Shown here piece by piece: positions 46,376 through 60,012 of a stretch of 64,000 nucleotides of DNA. The notes under the pieces were generated by a model that did no database searches, had not been told where the DNA came from, and saw nothing but the letters and a program-made list of their open reading frames with translations. Each line of letters starts with the position of its first letter. Position 1 is the stretch's first letter. Made by a program: the position numbers and the translations under genes. Source of the stretch: Spiroplasma clarkii (GTDB lineage: Bacteria > Bacillota_I > Bacilli_A > Mycoplasmatales > Mycoplasmataceae). The DNA lies in assembly GCF_002795265.1 (NCBI RefSeq), contig NZ_CP024870.1:1-64000 (forward strand). The letters run 5' to 3'.

Positions 46376-46630
46376 TATAATAAAATTAAGTAGGGAAAGG
46401 TAGTTGCGGATAGTACATGTTAAAGCTTCAAAGACAGTAAAATTTATTTTTATATGAATTTGTATGAAAATAATTTAATCACATTCAATACATATAACAT
46501 GGATCCAATTGAACTCGTAAACCTACTATTTTTTTTTACAAAATAGTGGGTCCCTGCCTAAAGATACATTGAAAATAGCAGTTACGGGGGGTAATGTGGT
46601 TTTCAATAAAAAAAACTATAGGAGAGAAAA
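46376..46630 (+). promoter_or_regulatory. promoter and 230-base structured leader of the YczE-like gene
   Basis: TATAAT lies at 46376-46381. The 5' UTR then has a strong hairpin, ACCTACTATTTT (46521-46532) with AAAATAGTGGGT (46540-46551). A second follows: ATTGAAAA (46568-46575) with TTTTCAAT (46600-46607), enclosing GTTAC/GTAAT around a G-run. An A-rich tail AAAAAAAACTATAGG follows, whose CTA could pair with TAG (46576-46578) in the loop, next to the ribosome-binding site GGAG. No known riboswitch class is recognised. The rest of this 326-base gap shows no gene. Confidence 0.5.
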
Positions 46631-47521
46631 ATGAAAGATTGAATTAATGAGCGCCTTAGGTATGCTAAGGTAAATTACGAAGTCTTAATTATTAAAGGAG
46701 TTTTATTATTTTTAGGAATGACAATCATGGCACTTGGGATTGCATTGTATATTCCTACGGGATTAGGAAAAAGTCAGGTTGACTTCGCAGTATTTACATT
46801 TGTTTATGTTGCTAAGGGTAAATTCATGAGTGACGGAGATGCTGTGGCAACCATCTATTCTACAACTTTGATGTTGTTTTATGTAACAGCAATGATAGTT
46901 TCAGCAATTTTTGGTTTAATTGCCACTATTCGTGAATACAAAAAAAATAAATTGAAAGCAATTTGAATACCATTTGCAACAATTGTTGTAACTGACCTAA
47001 TTATTACATTTGTGTTTCCATATTTTGTTAACTTTTTCGCTAACCCATTAGGGACCAAAGGTCTGGGTGTGGTTGGTTTAGTTCCAAAAATGGCTGTCTG
47101 ACTAGATTCACTTGGAGCAAGTTCTCAGGGAGTTAGAAGCTGAATGTTTGTATTAGCATTTATTGTATTTTGTTTTGGGATTGCTTTATGAGTTAAATCA
47201 ACTTGAGCACCAGGATCATACAACAGTATTTGTACACAATTTATGGCTTTAACTAAACTTAACTACTCAATTTCAAGAATAATTTGTGATTTAATTATTG
47301 TAGCACCAGCAGTAGTGGCAGTGTGATTTGTACCTACCACTGATGGAATTACACCGGCAAATAGTTTCTTCACAAACTTCTCAATTGCAACAATTGCATT
47401 TGTGTTTGTAGCAGGACCCATTATTAACATTATGATTAATGGAATTGGTAAGTTAAAATTCTTAAATTTTGACAAAATGATAAAACCTCACATGCAAGAG
47501 GCAGAAACAATTAAAAAATAA
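46631..47521 (+). CDS. polytopic membrane protein, YczE/YyaS/YitT-like
   Basis: A 296-residue protein with about six hydrophobic segments. LFLGMTIMALGIALYIPTGLG near the N terminus, and FVLAFIVFCFGIALWVKSTW followed by a polar APGSYNS segment, recall the repeated halves of YczE-type inner-membrane proteins. Function in that family is unknown. Many TGA-Trp codons shorten it under the standard code. GGAGAG precedes ATG 46631. It is inserted between rplL and rpoB, where Bacillus has a methyltransferase gene. Confidence 0.7.
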
Positions 47522-47550
47522 GAATAAGACACATTAAGAAAGAAAAGTAG

Positions 47551-47577
47551 AAAGTGCGGTGATGCGCACTTTTTTGC
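47551..47577 (+). terminator. terminator after the YczE-like gene
   Basis: AAAGTGCG (47551-47558) pairs with CGCACTTT around a short loop, followed by T residues. Confidence 0.8.
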
Positions 47578-47603
47578 ATCAAAAGCAAAGCATAATAATA
47601 TCA

Positions 47604-47609
47604 TATAAT
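47604..47609 (+). promoter_or_regulatory. -10 element of rpoBC
   Basis: TATAAT, 86 bases before the rpoB ATG. The AT-rich leader contains repeated TTCA(A/T)-type stretches but no clear hairpin. Confidence 0.5.
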
Positions 47610-47694
47610 AATAAAAAATAAATAAAAGTATTGAATTTCAATTGCATTTCATATAAAATTTGTATGCATATGTTTTATTAAAGTGGAGGATACT

Positions 47695-50600
47695 ATGAGC
47701 TATAAAATCAAAAATGTAAACGCATTAGTGCAAAGAAGGGACTACACAAAGGTCTCAGGGGATTTAGAACTACCAAATTTAATTGAATTGCAAACAGATA
47801 CTTTTGACTGATTTGTAAAAAAAGGAATCAATGAAGTTTTCGAGGAGGTCTTTCCGGTTGTCTCAGCAGATGGGGACATTGTTTTAACAATGAGTGACTG
47901 AGCATTTAGAGAACCTCGTATGTCAATTCCAAAAGCAAAAGAAGAATCAAAGATATATGACGCACCAATTTATGCTAACTTATCACTGACAATTCACCAA
48001 GAAGATGTAGAAATTTTTAAAGAAGAAATTTCAGGAAATATGGAAACTTTCTTAAAAGGATGATTACAAGAAAAGGTTGAATCAACAGGGGTGGAATTTA
48101 AAAATAGCCAAGACAAGCTATACTTTTTTGAATTCAAGTCAAAATCAGGTGAAAAAGATTCAATCCAAATTGAAATAGTTGAGGAAACCGACGAAACTTA
48201 CATTGCCAATGTGGATATCTATAAAACAGGAGAAGTATTTTTTGGGGAATTCCCATTAATGACCGATAGAGGTACTTTTGTAATTAATGGTAGTGAAAAA
48301 GTTGTTGTTTCACAACTTGTTAGATCACCAGGAAGTTACTTTAAAAATGAAATCAACCGTAAAAATGGTGAGATGATTTACTTTGCAGATATTATTCCTT
48401 CAAGAGGGACTTGATTAGAGTTTGAATTAGATGATAAGAAAAATACTGAAAATAAAAAATCAAAGATTTTCAATGTCAAGATTGATAAATCTAGAAAAAC
48501 CACAGCCACAAGTTTATTAACTGCTTTTAAAATGAAACAAGAAGAAGTAATTGCTTTATTTCATGAAAGTGATTTAATTACTGCAAGTTATGAACAAGAC
48601 TCATTATCTGGAGATTTACAAATTGATTTTGAGACCCAAGTTCAAGAAATTTACAAAAAAATCCGTCAAGGTGAAACCGCCACTGCTGATGGGGCAAGTA
48701 AATACCTATATGGATTGTTATTTGATAAACGTAAATATGACTTAACAAGAGCTGGAAGATTTAAATTACAACAAAAATTAGCAGTTAAAAACCGACTATT
48801 GGGTAGAGTTCTAGCAGAAGATCTAGTTGATGTTAATAATAAAGTAATTATCCCAAAAGATACTGAAATCACAAAAGACTTACAAGGCCTTATTGAAAAA
48901 ACTCTTGATGCTGGGGCTATGGTACAAAAAATTAGTTTTAGTGAAAACATTACTTCAGATGATGAAGTACAAAAAATCATTGTTTATCGAAACAATGAAT
49001 TAAGAGATGAAGTTACAGCAATTATTGGAATTACTCCAAAATTAAGCAAGGAATGATTAAGTGTTCCTGATATTTTAGCAACCATTTCTTATGCAATTAA
49101 TTTAGTTGATGACATTGGTGAAATCGATGACATTGACCACCTTGGAAACAGAAGGGTGCGTACAGTGGGGGAATTATTGCAAAACCAATTTAGAATTGGG
49201 ATGATGCGTATTGAAAAGAATGTTAAAGAAAAACTTTCAACTTCAAACCCATTTAAAATGAAACCTTCAAGCATTATTAACAATAAACCGTTAACTGCAA
49301 TTATTGGGGAATTTTTTAACCTTTCTCAATTATCACAATTTATGGACCAAACAAATCCATTGGCAGAATTAACTAACAAACGTCGTTTAACTGCTTTGGG
49401 ACCTGGCGGGTTAAGTCGTGATCGTGCTGCACTTGAAGTTCGTGACGTTCACCCTTCTCATTATGGAAGAATCTGTCCAATTGAAACTCCAGAGGGGCCA
49501 AATATTGGATTGATCAATAACTTGTCAACCTATGCAAAAATCAATGAATATGGATTTATTGAAACTCCATACCGTAAAGTTGAAAATGGTAAAGTTATTT
49601 CAGAAAAATATGAATACTTAACTGCTGATAAAGAAAGAGACTACATTGTAGCTCAAGCTAACATTAAAATTGCTGAAGACGGTAGAATTTTAGATGAATC
49701 TGTTGTTGCTCGTTATCGAGGTGATGACATTATGGTAGCACCAAAAGATATTGACTATGTTGACGTTTCTCCAAAACAAATTGTGTCAATTGCCACATCA
49801 TGTATTCCTTTCTTGGAAAATGATGATGCTAACCGTGCTTTGATGGGAGCTAACATGCAACGTCAAGCAGTACCTTTAATTGACCCTCAATCACCAGTTG
49901 TTGGAACTGGAGTTGAGTATGAATCAGCTCGTGACTCAGGAGATGCAGTGCTTGCAAAAGAAGATGGAGTTGTAACCTATGTTGATTCTAAAAAAATCTA
50001 TGTAGAAAACTCAAATGGAACTAAAACTTATGATTTAAATAATTTTAATCGTTCAAACAATGGAACTGCTTTAACACATGTTCCAATTGTTAAGGTTGGC
50101 GATAAAGTTAAAACCCGTGACATATTAGCTGATGGACCTTCAATGGATAAAGGTGAACTTGCTTTAGGACAAAATGTTGTGGTCGCTTTTACAACTTGAA
50201 ATGGGTACAACTTTGAGGATGCTGTAATTGTTTCTGAAAGAATTGTAGTTGAAGACCGTTTTACATCAATTCACATTGATGAGTACACAATTGAAAGAAG
50301 ACAAACAAAACAAGGTCCTGAAGAAATCACCAGAGATATTCCTAATATCTCTGAGGTATCAAAAAAACACCTTGATGAAGAAGGAATTATTGCTATTGGA
50401 ACTGAAGTTAAAGTGGGAGATATTTTGGTTGGAAAAGTAACACCAAAATCTCAAACTCAACTTTCTCCAGAAGATAAATTATTACATGCAATTTTTGGTG
50501 AAAAATCAAGAAACGTAAAAGATAATTCATTAAGAGTACCAAATGGTGGAGAAGGAATTATTAAATCAATTAAAAGATTTAGTAAAGCAGAAGGACATGA

Positions 50601-51552
50601 TTTACCTGCAGATATTTTAGAAATTATTAAAATTTATGTTGTTCAAAAACGTAAAATCCAAGAAGGAGATAAAATGGCTGGACGACATGGTAACAAAGGG
50701 GTTATCTCAAAAATCTTACCAATTGAAGATATGCCACATATGGAAGATGGAACTCCAGTTGATATTATGTTAAACCCACAAGGGGTGCCTTCACGTATGA
50801 ACATTGGTCAAGTGCTTGAAATTCACTTGGGAATGGCAGCTCAAAAACTTGGAATTAAAGTTTCAACTCCTGTTTTTGAAGGAGTTAAAGACCAAGATTT
50901 ACTAGATATCATGGATGAAGCTGGTATGGAAAACTATGGTAAAGTAACTTTAATTGATGGTCAAACTGGTGAAGCCTTTGACAAACCAATTTCTGTTGGA
51001 GTAATGTACATGTTAAAACTATCACACATGGTTGATGACAAACTACATGCTCGTAACATTGGACCTTACTCACTGATTACTCAACAACCACTTGGAGGTA
51101 AAGCTCAAAATGGGGGACAAAGATTTGGAGAAATGGAAGTATGAGCACTGGAAGCTTATGGTGCTGCATATACTCTTCGTGAAATCTTGACAATTAAATC
51201 AGATGATATTAAAGGTCGTATTAAAACTTATGAATCAATTGTTCGTTCAAAACCAATTCCAAAACCAGGAATTCCAGAATCATTTAATGTGCTAACAAAA
51301 GAAATCCAAGGATTAGGATTTGATATGCACATGATTGATGAACATGGAAACAAAGTACAAATTAATGCTTATGAAGAAGAGGACATCACCACAGAATTTG
51401 ATGATGTAGAAATCCCAGGATTTGGCAAAGTTGTAGATCCAGTTGAACTTGATGGCTACACTGAAAATGATGGTGAAGATCTAGAAATTGATTTAGAAGA
51501 TGATGACTCTGAGCTTGAATTCGCCGATGACGATGATAGCCTTGATGATTAG
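47695..51552 (+). CDS. rpoB: RNA polymerase beta subunit
   Basis: Catalytic core subunit. The 1285-residue product has the N-terminal lobes ([28 protein letters not shown]). The rifampicin-region fold follows, with [38 protein letters not shown], in which Asn replaces the common His after LTN. It then has [22 protein letters not shown] and the C-terminal [25 protein letters not shown]. An acidic tail ([19 protein letters not shown]) is typical of mollicutes. ATG 47695 follows GGAGG. Eight or more TGA-Trp codons fragment it under the standard code. Confidence 0.98.
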
Positions 51553-51573
51553 AAAATGGAGGACAGTTAAAAA

Positions 51574-55330
<3,757 letters not shown>

Positions 55331-55332
<2 letters not shown>

Positions 55333-55356
55333 AAATTGCGTAAGCAATTTTTTTTA
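55331..55356 (+). terminator. terminator of the rpoBC operon
   Basis: AAAAATTGC (55331-55339) pairs perfectly with GCAATTTTT (55344-55352) around GTAA, followed by more T. Confidence 0.85.
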
Positions 55357-55414
55357 ATTTAAATGAATTTTTGGCCAAAAATGGTGTATAGTTTTATGGA
55401 AGGAGAATAAAAAA

Positions 55415-55846
55415 GTGAAGATATACATTGGTAATGACCACACTGGTATTGAAATGAAAAACGCTATTTCTAAATACCTAGTTGAACAAGGTCATGAAGT
55501 TATAAACATCGGAACAAATACAGCGGAAGCTGTAGATTATCCTGACTTTGGCCGTGAAGTAGCACAAAAAACTGTGGCAGATCAAGGGTCAATAGGAATT
55601 ATTATTTGTGGTAGTGGAATTGGCATTTCAATTGCTGCGAACAAAATTAAAGCTGCACGAGCTGCGCTTTGCTATGAAGAAAAAGCAGCAGAACTTGCTA
55701 GATTACATAATGACGCAAACATCATCGCACTTGGTGCCCGCTTTATTGCTGTTGAAAAAGCAATAAGTTTGGTTGATGTATTTTTAAAAACCGATTTTGA
55801 TGGGGAAAGACATCAATGTCGTGTTGACAAATTAAATGAACTTTAG
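55415..55846 (+). CDS. rpiB: ribose-5-phosphate isomerase B
   Basis: Interconverts ribulose 5-phosphate and ribose 5-phosphate. The 143-residue product has the RpiB/LacAB fold: KIYIGNDHTGIEMKNAI, DYPDFG, the active-site Cys in IIICGSGIGISIAANK, and HNDANIIALGAR. GTG 55415 has AAGGAG 9 bases upstream. The related LacA/LacB galactose-6-phosphate isomerases are an alternative, but single-gene context near upp favours RpiB. Confidence 0.9.
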   Translation: MKIYIGNDHTGIEMKNAISKYLVEQGHEVINIGTNTAEAVDYPDFGREVAQKTVADQGSIGIIICGSGIGISIAANKIKAARAALCYEEKAAELARLHNDANIIALGARFIAVEKAISLVDVFLKTDFDGERHQCRVDKLNEL

Positions 55847-55864
55847 AAAGATAGGTAAAAAAAT

Positions 55865-56488
55865 ATGGCATTAACAATAATTAACCACCCCTTAATTCTT
55901 GATAAATTAACAAGAATGAGAAGACAAGAAACATCATCAAAAGATTTTCGTGAAAACCTTAATGAAATTGGTCAATTAATGGCTTATGAAGTTTTTAGAG
56001 ATATCCCTTTAACTGAGGTTGAAATCACAACCCCAGTTGCAAAAGCTAAAGGACAGACAGTTGGAATTCCAGTTGTGTTAATCCCGATTATTCGTGCAGG
56101 TCTAGGTATGACTGAAGGAATTCAAAAATTGGTTCCAACTTCAAGAATTGCCCATGTTGGTTTGTACAGAAATGAAGAAACATTACAACCAGTTCAGTAT
56201 TATGCAAAACCAACAGAAGAAATGGATAAAAGCTATGTTTTAGTAGTTGACCCCATGTTGGCAACTGGTGGAAGTGGTGCAAAAGCAATTGAAATTGCAA
56301 AAGGATGAGGTGCAAAAAACATAAAATTTGTATGTTTAGTAGCAGTTCAAGAAGGTGTTGATAAATTACAAAAAGAACACCCAGATGTTGAGATTTACAC
56401 TGCAAGTTTGGATCCAAAATTAAATGAAAAAGGTTACATTGTTCCAGGTTTAGGAGATGCCGGGGACAGAATCTTTGGGACAAAATAA
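55865..56488 (+). CDS. upp: uracil phosphoribosyltransferase
   Basis: Salvages uracil to UMP with PRPP. The 207-residue product has [40 protein letters not shown], the PRPP-binding loop [18 protein letters not shown], and the uracil-binding [18 protein letters not shown] at the C terminus. A TGA-Trp at 56306 removes the C terminus under the standard code. It lies 18 bases after rpiB. Confidence 0.97.
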
Positions 56489-56500
56489 ATAATATCCATT

Positions 56501-56529
56501 AAAAAATGCTTGTCTAAAAGCATTTTTTA
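56501..56529 (+). terminator. terminator after upp
   Basis: AAAAAATGCTT pairs with AAAGCATTTTTT around a GTCTA loop. Confidence 0.85.
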
Positions 56530-56566
56530 GATTACAATAAAAAAAGATTTAGGGAGAAGAATTTAG

Positions 56567-57625
56567 ATGTTAATTGTATTAATGGTATTATTAATTATTT
56601 TGATAGTTTTAACTTCAGTTTTATTAATATTGTTTTTTGTTAAGAAAAATAATGTGGCAATTCAAGGAGTTGAAAAAGTAGACTTAGAGCTATTAGAATT
56701 AAAGTTAAACAATGATAATGAAAAAGTTAAAGGTGAAATTAAAGAGGCAATCAATCTTTTATCAAAAGAACAGTTAGAAAAACAAAGAGAACGTGAACGT
56801 GAACTCCATGAAAAGCTGTCAAATGCTAGTCATGAAATTACAAAACAATTTGCAGATCTAGCAACTAAAGCTCAACCAATTGCTGAAGTTAAAGAAAAAG
56901 TAAATAAGCTTGATGTACTTTTAAGTCAAAATAATAAGACAGGAAAAGCTGGAGAATACTTATTAGAAAGAATCTTTGACAATATCATCAATACCAAAGG
57001 AAATGATAAAATTATTTTTGAAAGACAGTACACAATGAAGAAAGTGACTGATGGGGGCAAAGGCTTAACTGTTGATATGTTTATTAAGGGTGATGGTAGC
57101 AAATATGTTAATATCCCAGTTGACGCCAAATTCCCTTTTAATGCATACACAGAATTAGTTAATTTAACTGAGGGTAGTCAAAATTACAAGGCAGCTGAAA
57201 CCAATTTTAAAGCAGATGTTAAAAAAAGAATTGAGGAGTGTACAAAATACATTAGTGATGCTGATAAAACAGTTTATGTTATTATGTTCATTCCAAGTGA
57301 AGGTGTTTTCTCATTTTTAGCAAGCCACACTGATATTATAGATTATGGTTTTAGTAAAAAAGTGATAGTTGCTGGACCAAGTACTTTAATGGCAATCATT
57401 AGTAGCATTGACAATTATATGAAATTGTTTGACAACATCAATTCTTTTGACAAAAATGCTGAAGCATTAGCAAAAGTATTAAGATTTATTGATAATTATG
57501 ATAATTCAATGCAAAATTTATTTAACTGTATTGAGGATTTAACTAAAAAATATGATGATTTAAAAACTAAAACCAAATCTTTAAAAAGCCAGTATCAAAA
57601 ATTTAGTACTGAACTTGAGGGTTAA
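56567..57625 (+). CDS. rmuC: DNA recombination protein RmuC
   Basis: Membrane-anchored nuclease-like protein. The 352-residue product has an N-terminal TM helix (LIVLMVLLIILIVLTSVLLI) and a coiled coil at about 50-125. The RmuC domain follows, with TGKAGEYLLERIFDNII, the PD-(D/E)XK-like IPVDAKFPFNAY, and VYVIMFIPSEGVFSFLA. Family role is proposed limitation of inversions; biochemistry is poorly known. Monocistronic between two terminators. Confidence 0.93.
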   Translation: MLIVLMVLLIILIVLTSVLLILFFVKKNNVAIQGVEKVDLELLELKLNNDNEKVKGEIKEAINLLSKEQLEKQRERERELHEKLSNASHEITKQFADLATKAQPIAEVKEKVNKLDVLLSQNNKTGKAGEYLLERIFDNIINTKGNDKIIFERQYTMKKVTDGGKGLTVDMFIKGDGSKYVNIPVDAKFPFNAYTELVNLTEGSQNYKAAETNFKADVKKRIEECTKYISDADKTVYVIMFIPSEGVFSFLASHTDIIDYGFSKKVIVAGPSTLMAIISSIDNYMKLFDNINSFDKNAEALAKVLRFIDNYDNSMQNLFNCIEDLTKKYDDLKTKTKSLKSQYQKFSTELEG

Positions 57626-57680
57626 GTACTTGCACATTTTCATTATAAATATTTAGACCTAAATTGCATACCAAGCATAA

Positions 57681-57712
57681 AAATAGAGATTTTACAATCT
57701 CTATTTTTTTTA
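57681..57712 (+). terminator. terminator after rmuC
   Basis: AAATAGAGATT (57681-57691) pairs perfectly with AATCTCTATTT (57696-57706) around TTAC, with a T-run to 57712. Confidence 0.88.
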
Positions 57713-57765
57713 ACGTGTATATACAAAATATTATTTGAAAACGGAATAAATGTGAGAATAATTTC

Positions 57766-57771
57766 TATAAT
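57766..57771 (+). promoter_or_regulatory. -10 element of the sugar ABC operon
   Basis: TATAAT, 73 bases before the lipoprotein ATG. No well-spaced -35 or clear operator is seen. Confidence 0.45.
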
Positions 57772-57844
57772 TTATGATAATAATTATAAGTAAATTGGAT
57801 GAAACAATTTACGATGATTATTTAAGGAAAGGTAAAATAAATAG

Positions 57845-59440
57845 ATGAAAAAAATGATATCATTGCTTAGCGCAATGGCAATTACAGCATCGTCAGTATC
57901 TGCAGTAGCAGCATGTGGCGGTGGAAACGACAATGAAATTATTGTCCAAATGAACAAACAATGAGTTGATGCATACAATCCAGCGATTACTGCAATCAAT
58001 GCAAAATTTGAATCATTGGGACTTGACTTCCGTGCAAAAACTAAAGAACTTGATGTTTTTGACAACTATGACAACATAGGTAAAAAAGGTGTTAGAGATA
58101 AAAACACACCAGATATTTTTATGTTAGGTTATGATAGATATCAAGGTTATAAAGCGCAAAACAATATTAAAGATTTATCAAGTGAGATAAAATCAGTATT
58201 AATTAAAGAAACAGCAAAACAAGAAAAATATGGTCTAACTATTGAAAATGATAAGATTCAAATTACTCAATCTCATTTAGCAACAAGTACATGAGAAGGA
58301 GCAAGAATTGCTCAATCAGGTGCTGATGACTATTATGGTATGGTTCCAGCATGAATTGAAAATTTAATATGAATTTTTGACAAAGATAAACTTGGGATTG
58401 AAGATGGAAAACTTGTTGGAAGTTATGTTGAAGATTATAGAACTGATCTTGAACTTGGTGATGATCCAGTAGTTTCTCTTGAAAATCTTGCAAAAATAAA
58501 TAGAAAAGCAGAGAAAACTGTTGGTTATTTTAGAACTGTTGATGGATATTATGCTGGAAATGCCCTAAATGGAGTATTACATGCAAATGAAGATAAAATA
58601 ACTCCTGTTACAGGCTCTTCAAAAGCAATTGTTTATCAAAAAACAGGAACTCATCCATCTGAAAATAAAGATGATTTTAGTTCAATTTGAGAAGAGGCAT
58701 CAACAGTTGAAGCCTTCAATAAGGCAGCAGATACATTAGTAGATATTGGATTTTCATATGGTAGTGATATGCGTGAAGCAACATATGGGAAAACATCTGA
58801 TGATGCATTATTACAAGCTCTTACAGCTAAAATAAAAGCCGGAGAAACTGTTATGTCAGTTTTAGGACCATGAGATTTACAATCATATAAAACTTTAATG
58901 GAAGAAAATGACAGAACTCCTAATTTAGGAATTGCAAGTATATCATCAATGCAAATTACAAATACTGTAGCTGATGGTAAGTTATCTGGATTTGCTGGTG
59001 GGTATGGATATGTTGTAAAATCAACAATTTCTAATAAAGTCAACCAAACAAATGATGGTGATGAAATTACTAAAACACAAGCAGCAATGATGGTTATAGA
59101 TGAGCTTGCAAAAAAAGATTATGCAACCGATCTTGCAAAAGGTGATGGAAAATACTCAACATATCAAGATAATATTGATAAAGCTTATAAGGACTTTAGT
59201 GATACTGAAGGTATGGAGTTGTTTGCACAAGCAATTGAACAGATTTCATTTAGTTACAATGATGGTGGAGTAACAGCTCGTCCAAATACAAGTCTATTTG
59301 ATATTTATTGAGCAGCATGAGCAGATAACTATAGATTATCTATGAATCCTGCTTGAACTTTGGACCATGCCAAAACTGAGTTCAGAAAACTTTTCAATAA
59401 CAAATGAGACACTGATAAAGCCGCATATGTATGAGGTTAG
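57845..59440 (+). CDS. carbohydrate ABC transporter substrate-binding lipoprotein
   Basis: A 531-residue extracellular solute-binding protein. The signal peptide MKKMISLLSAMAITASSVSA ends in a lipobox with the lipidated Cys at residue 24 (VAACGGG). The mature part has the family-1 (MalE-like) layout, with DIFMLGYDRYQ, GMVPAWIENLIWIFDKDKL, VMSVLGPWDLQSYK and SGFAGGYGYVVK. TGA-Trp codons break it repeatedly under the standard code. Permease genes follow. The sugar is not identifiable by eye; an oligosaccharide or maltodextrin type is likely. Confidence 0.88.
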
Positions 59441-59453
59441 GAATTAAGAATTT

Positions 59454-59482
59454 AAAAACCACTTAACAAAGTGGTTTTTAAT
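59454..59482 (+). terminator. hairpin after the substrate-binding lipoprotein gene
   Basis: AAAAACCACTT (59454-59464) pairs perfectly with AAGTGGTTTTT (59469-59479). It may reduce expression of the downstream permeases relative to the binding protein, or terminate; TATACT at 59485-59490 abuts the next ATG. Confidence 0.75.
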
Positions 59483-59490
59483 AATATACT

Positions 59491-60000
59491 ATGAAAACAA
59501 AAGTTAATTTCTCAAAATGAAATTTCTATGTTTCCATTTTGATTGTTGGAATCTTTATTCTGTTCGTCACAATTCATATTGCTAGTGATTTGGCCTATAA
59601 CACCACAAATGCAAATGAACGCGCATTGAATGCAGGACTTGTGACAGGAACACAAGAATTTATAGACTTTGTTGATGAAGTTGTAAACTCTACCATTAAA
59701 AACTGAATTATTCAATATTTAGCAGCAACAAGCTTTGCAATTACTTATTTAATCTATGTTATGTTTGCCACAAGTAAGATCCAAGTTGGATATTTATTTG
59801 TTGGAGTTTGACTAATTGTTTGATTTGCATTTGCCTTTGCACCAATCATCTTAAATAAAAAATTTACATGATACGATGGAATTGATGTGGCAGTTTTTAT
59901 TGCCATTCTAGGTTCGCTATTTTTTGTAGTAAAAGATTTATACACTTTAAAAACACATACAAATTACTTAAAAATGAAAAATCAAATTAAAAAAATTTAA
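59491..60000 (+). CDS. small four-TM membrane protein of unknown function
   Basis: A 169-residue protein missed by standard-code ORF calls because of many TGA-Trp codons. Hydrophobic segments lie near residues 13-30, 73-92, 97-117 and 128-148, with a predicted external loop after TM1 and a Lys-rich C terminus. No family is recognised. It sits between the binding-protein gene and the permease, 12 bases before the latter, so it may be an accessory part of this transporter; that is inference. Confidence 0.75.
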
Positions 60001-60012
60001 AGGAGGGAACAC

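Noticed and set aside
46501-46565. T-box leader, because of GTGGGTCCCTGCC
   Set aside because: The conserved AGGGTGGNACCGCG-type sequence is not matched and the downstream gene is not an aminoacylation or amino-acid gene.
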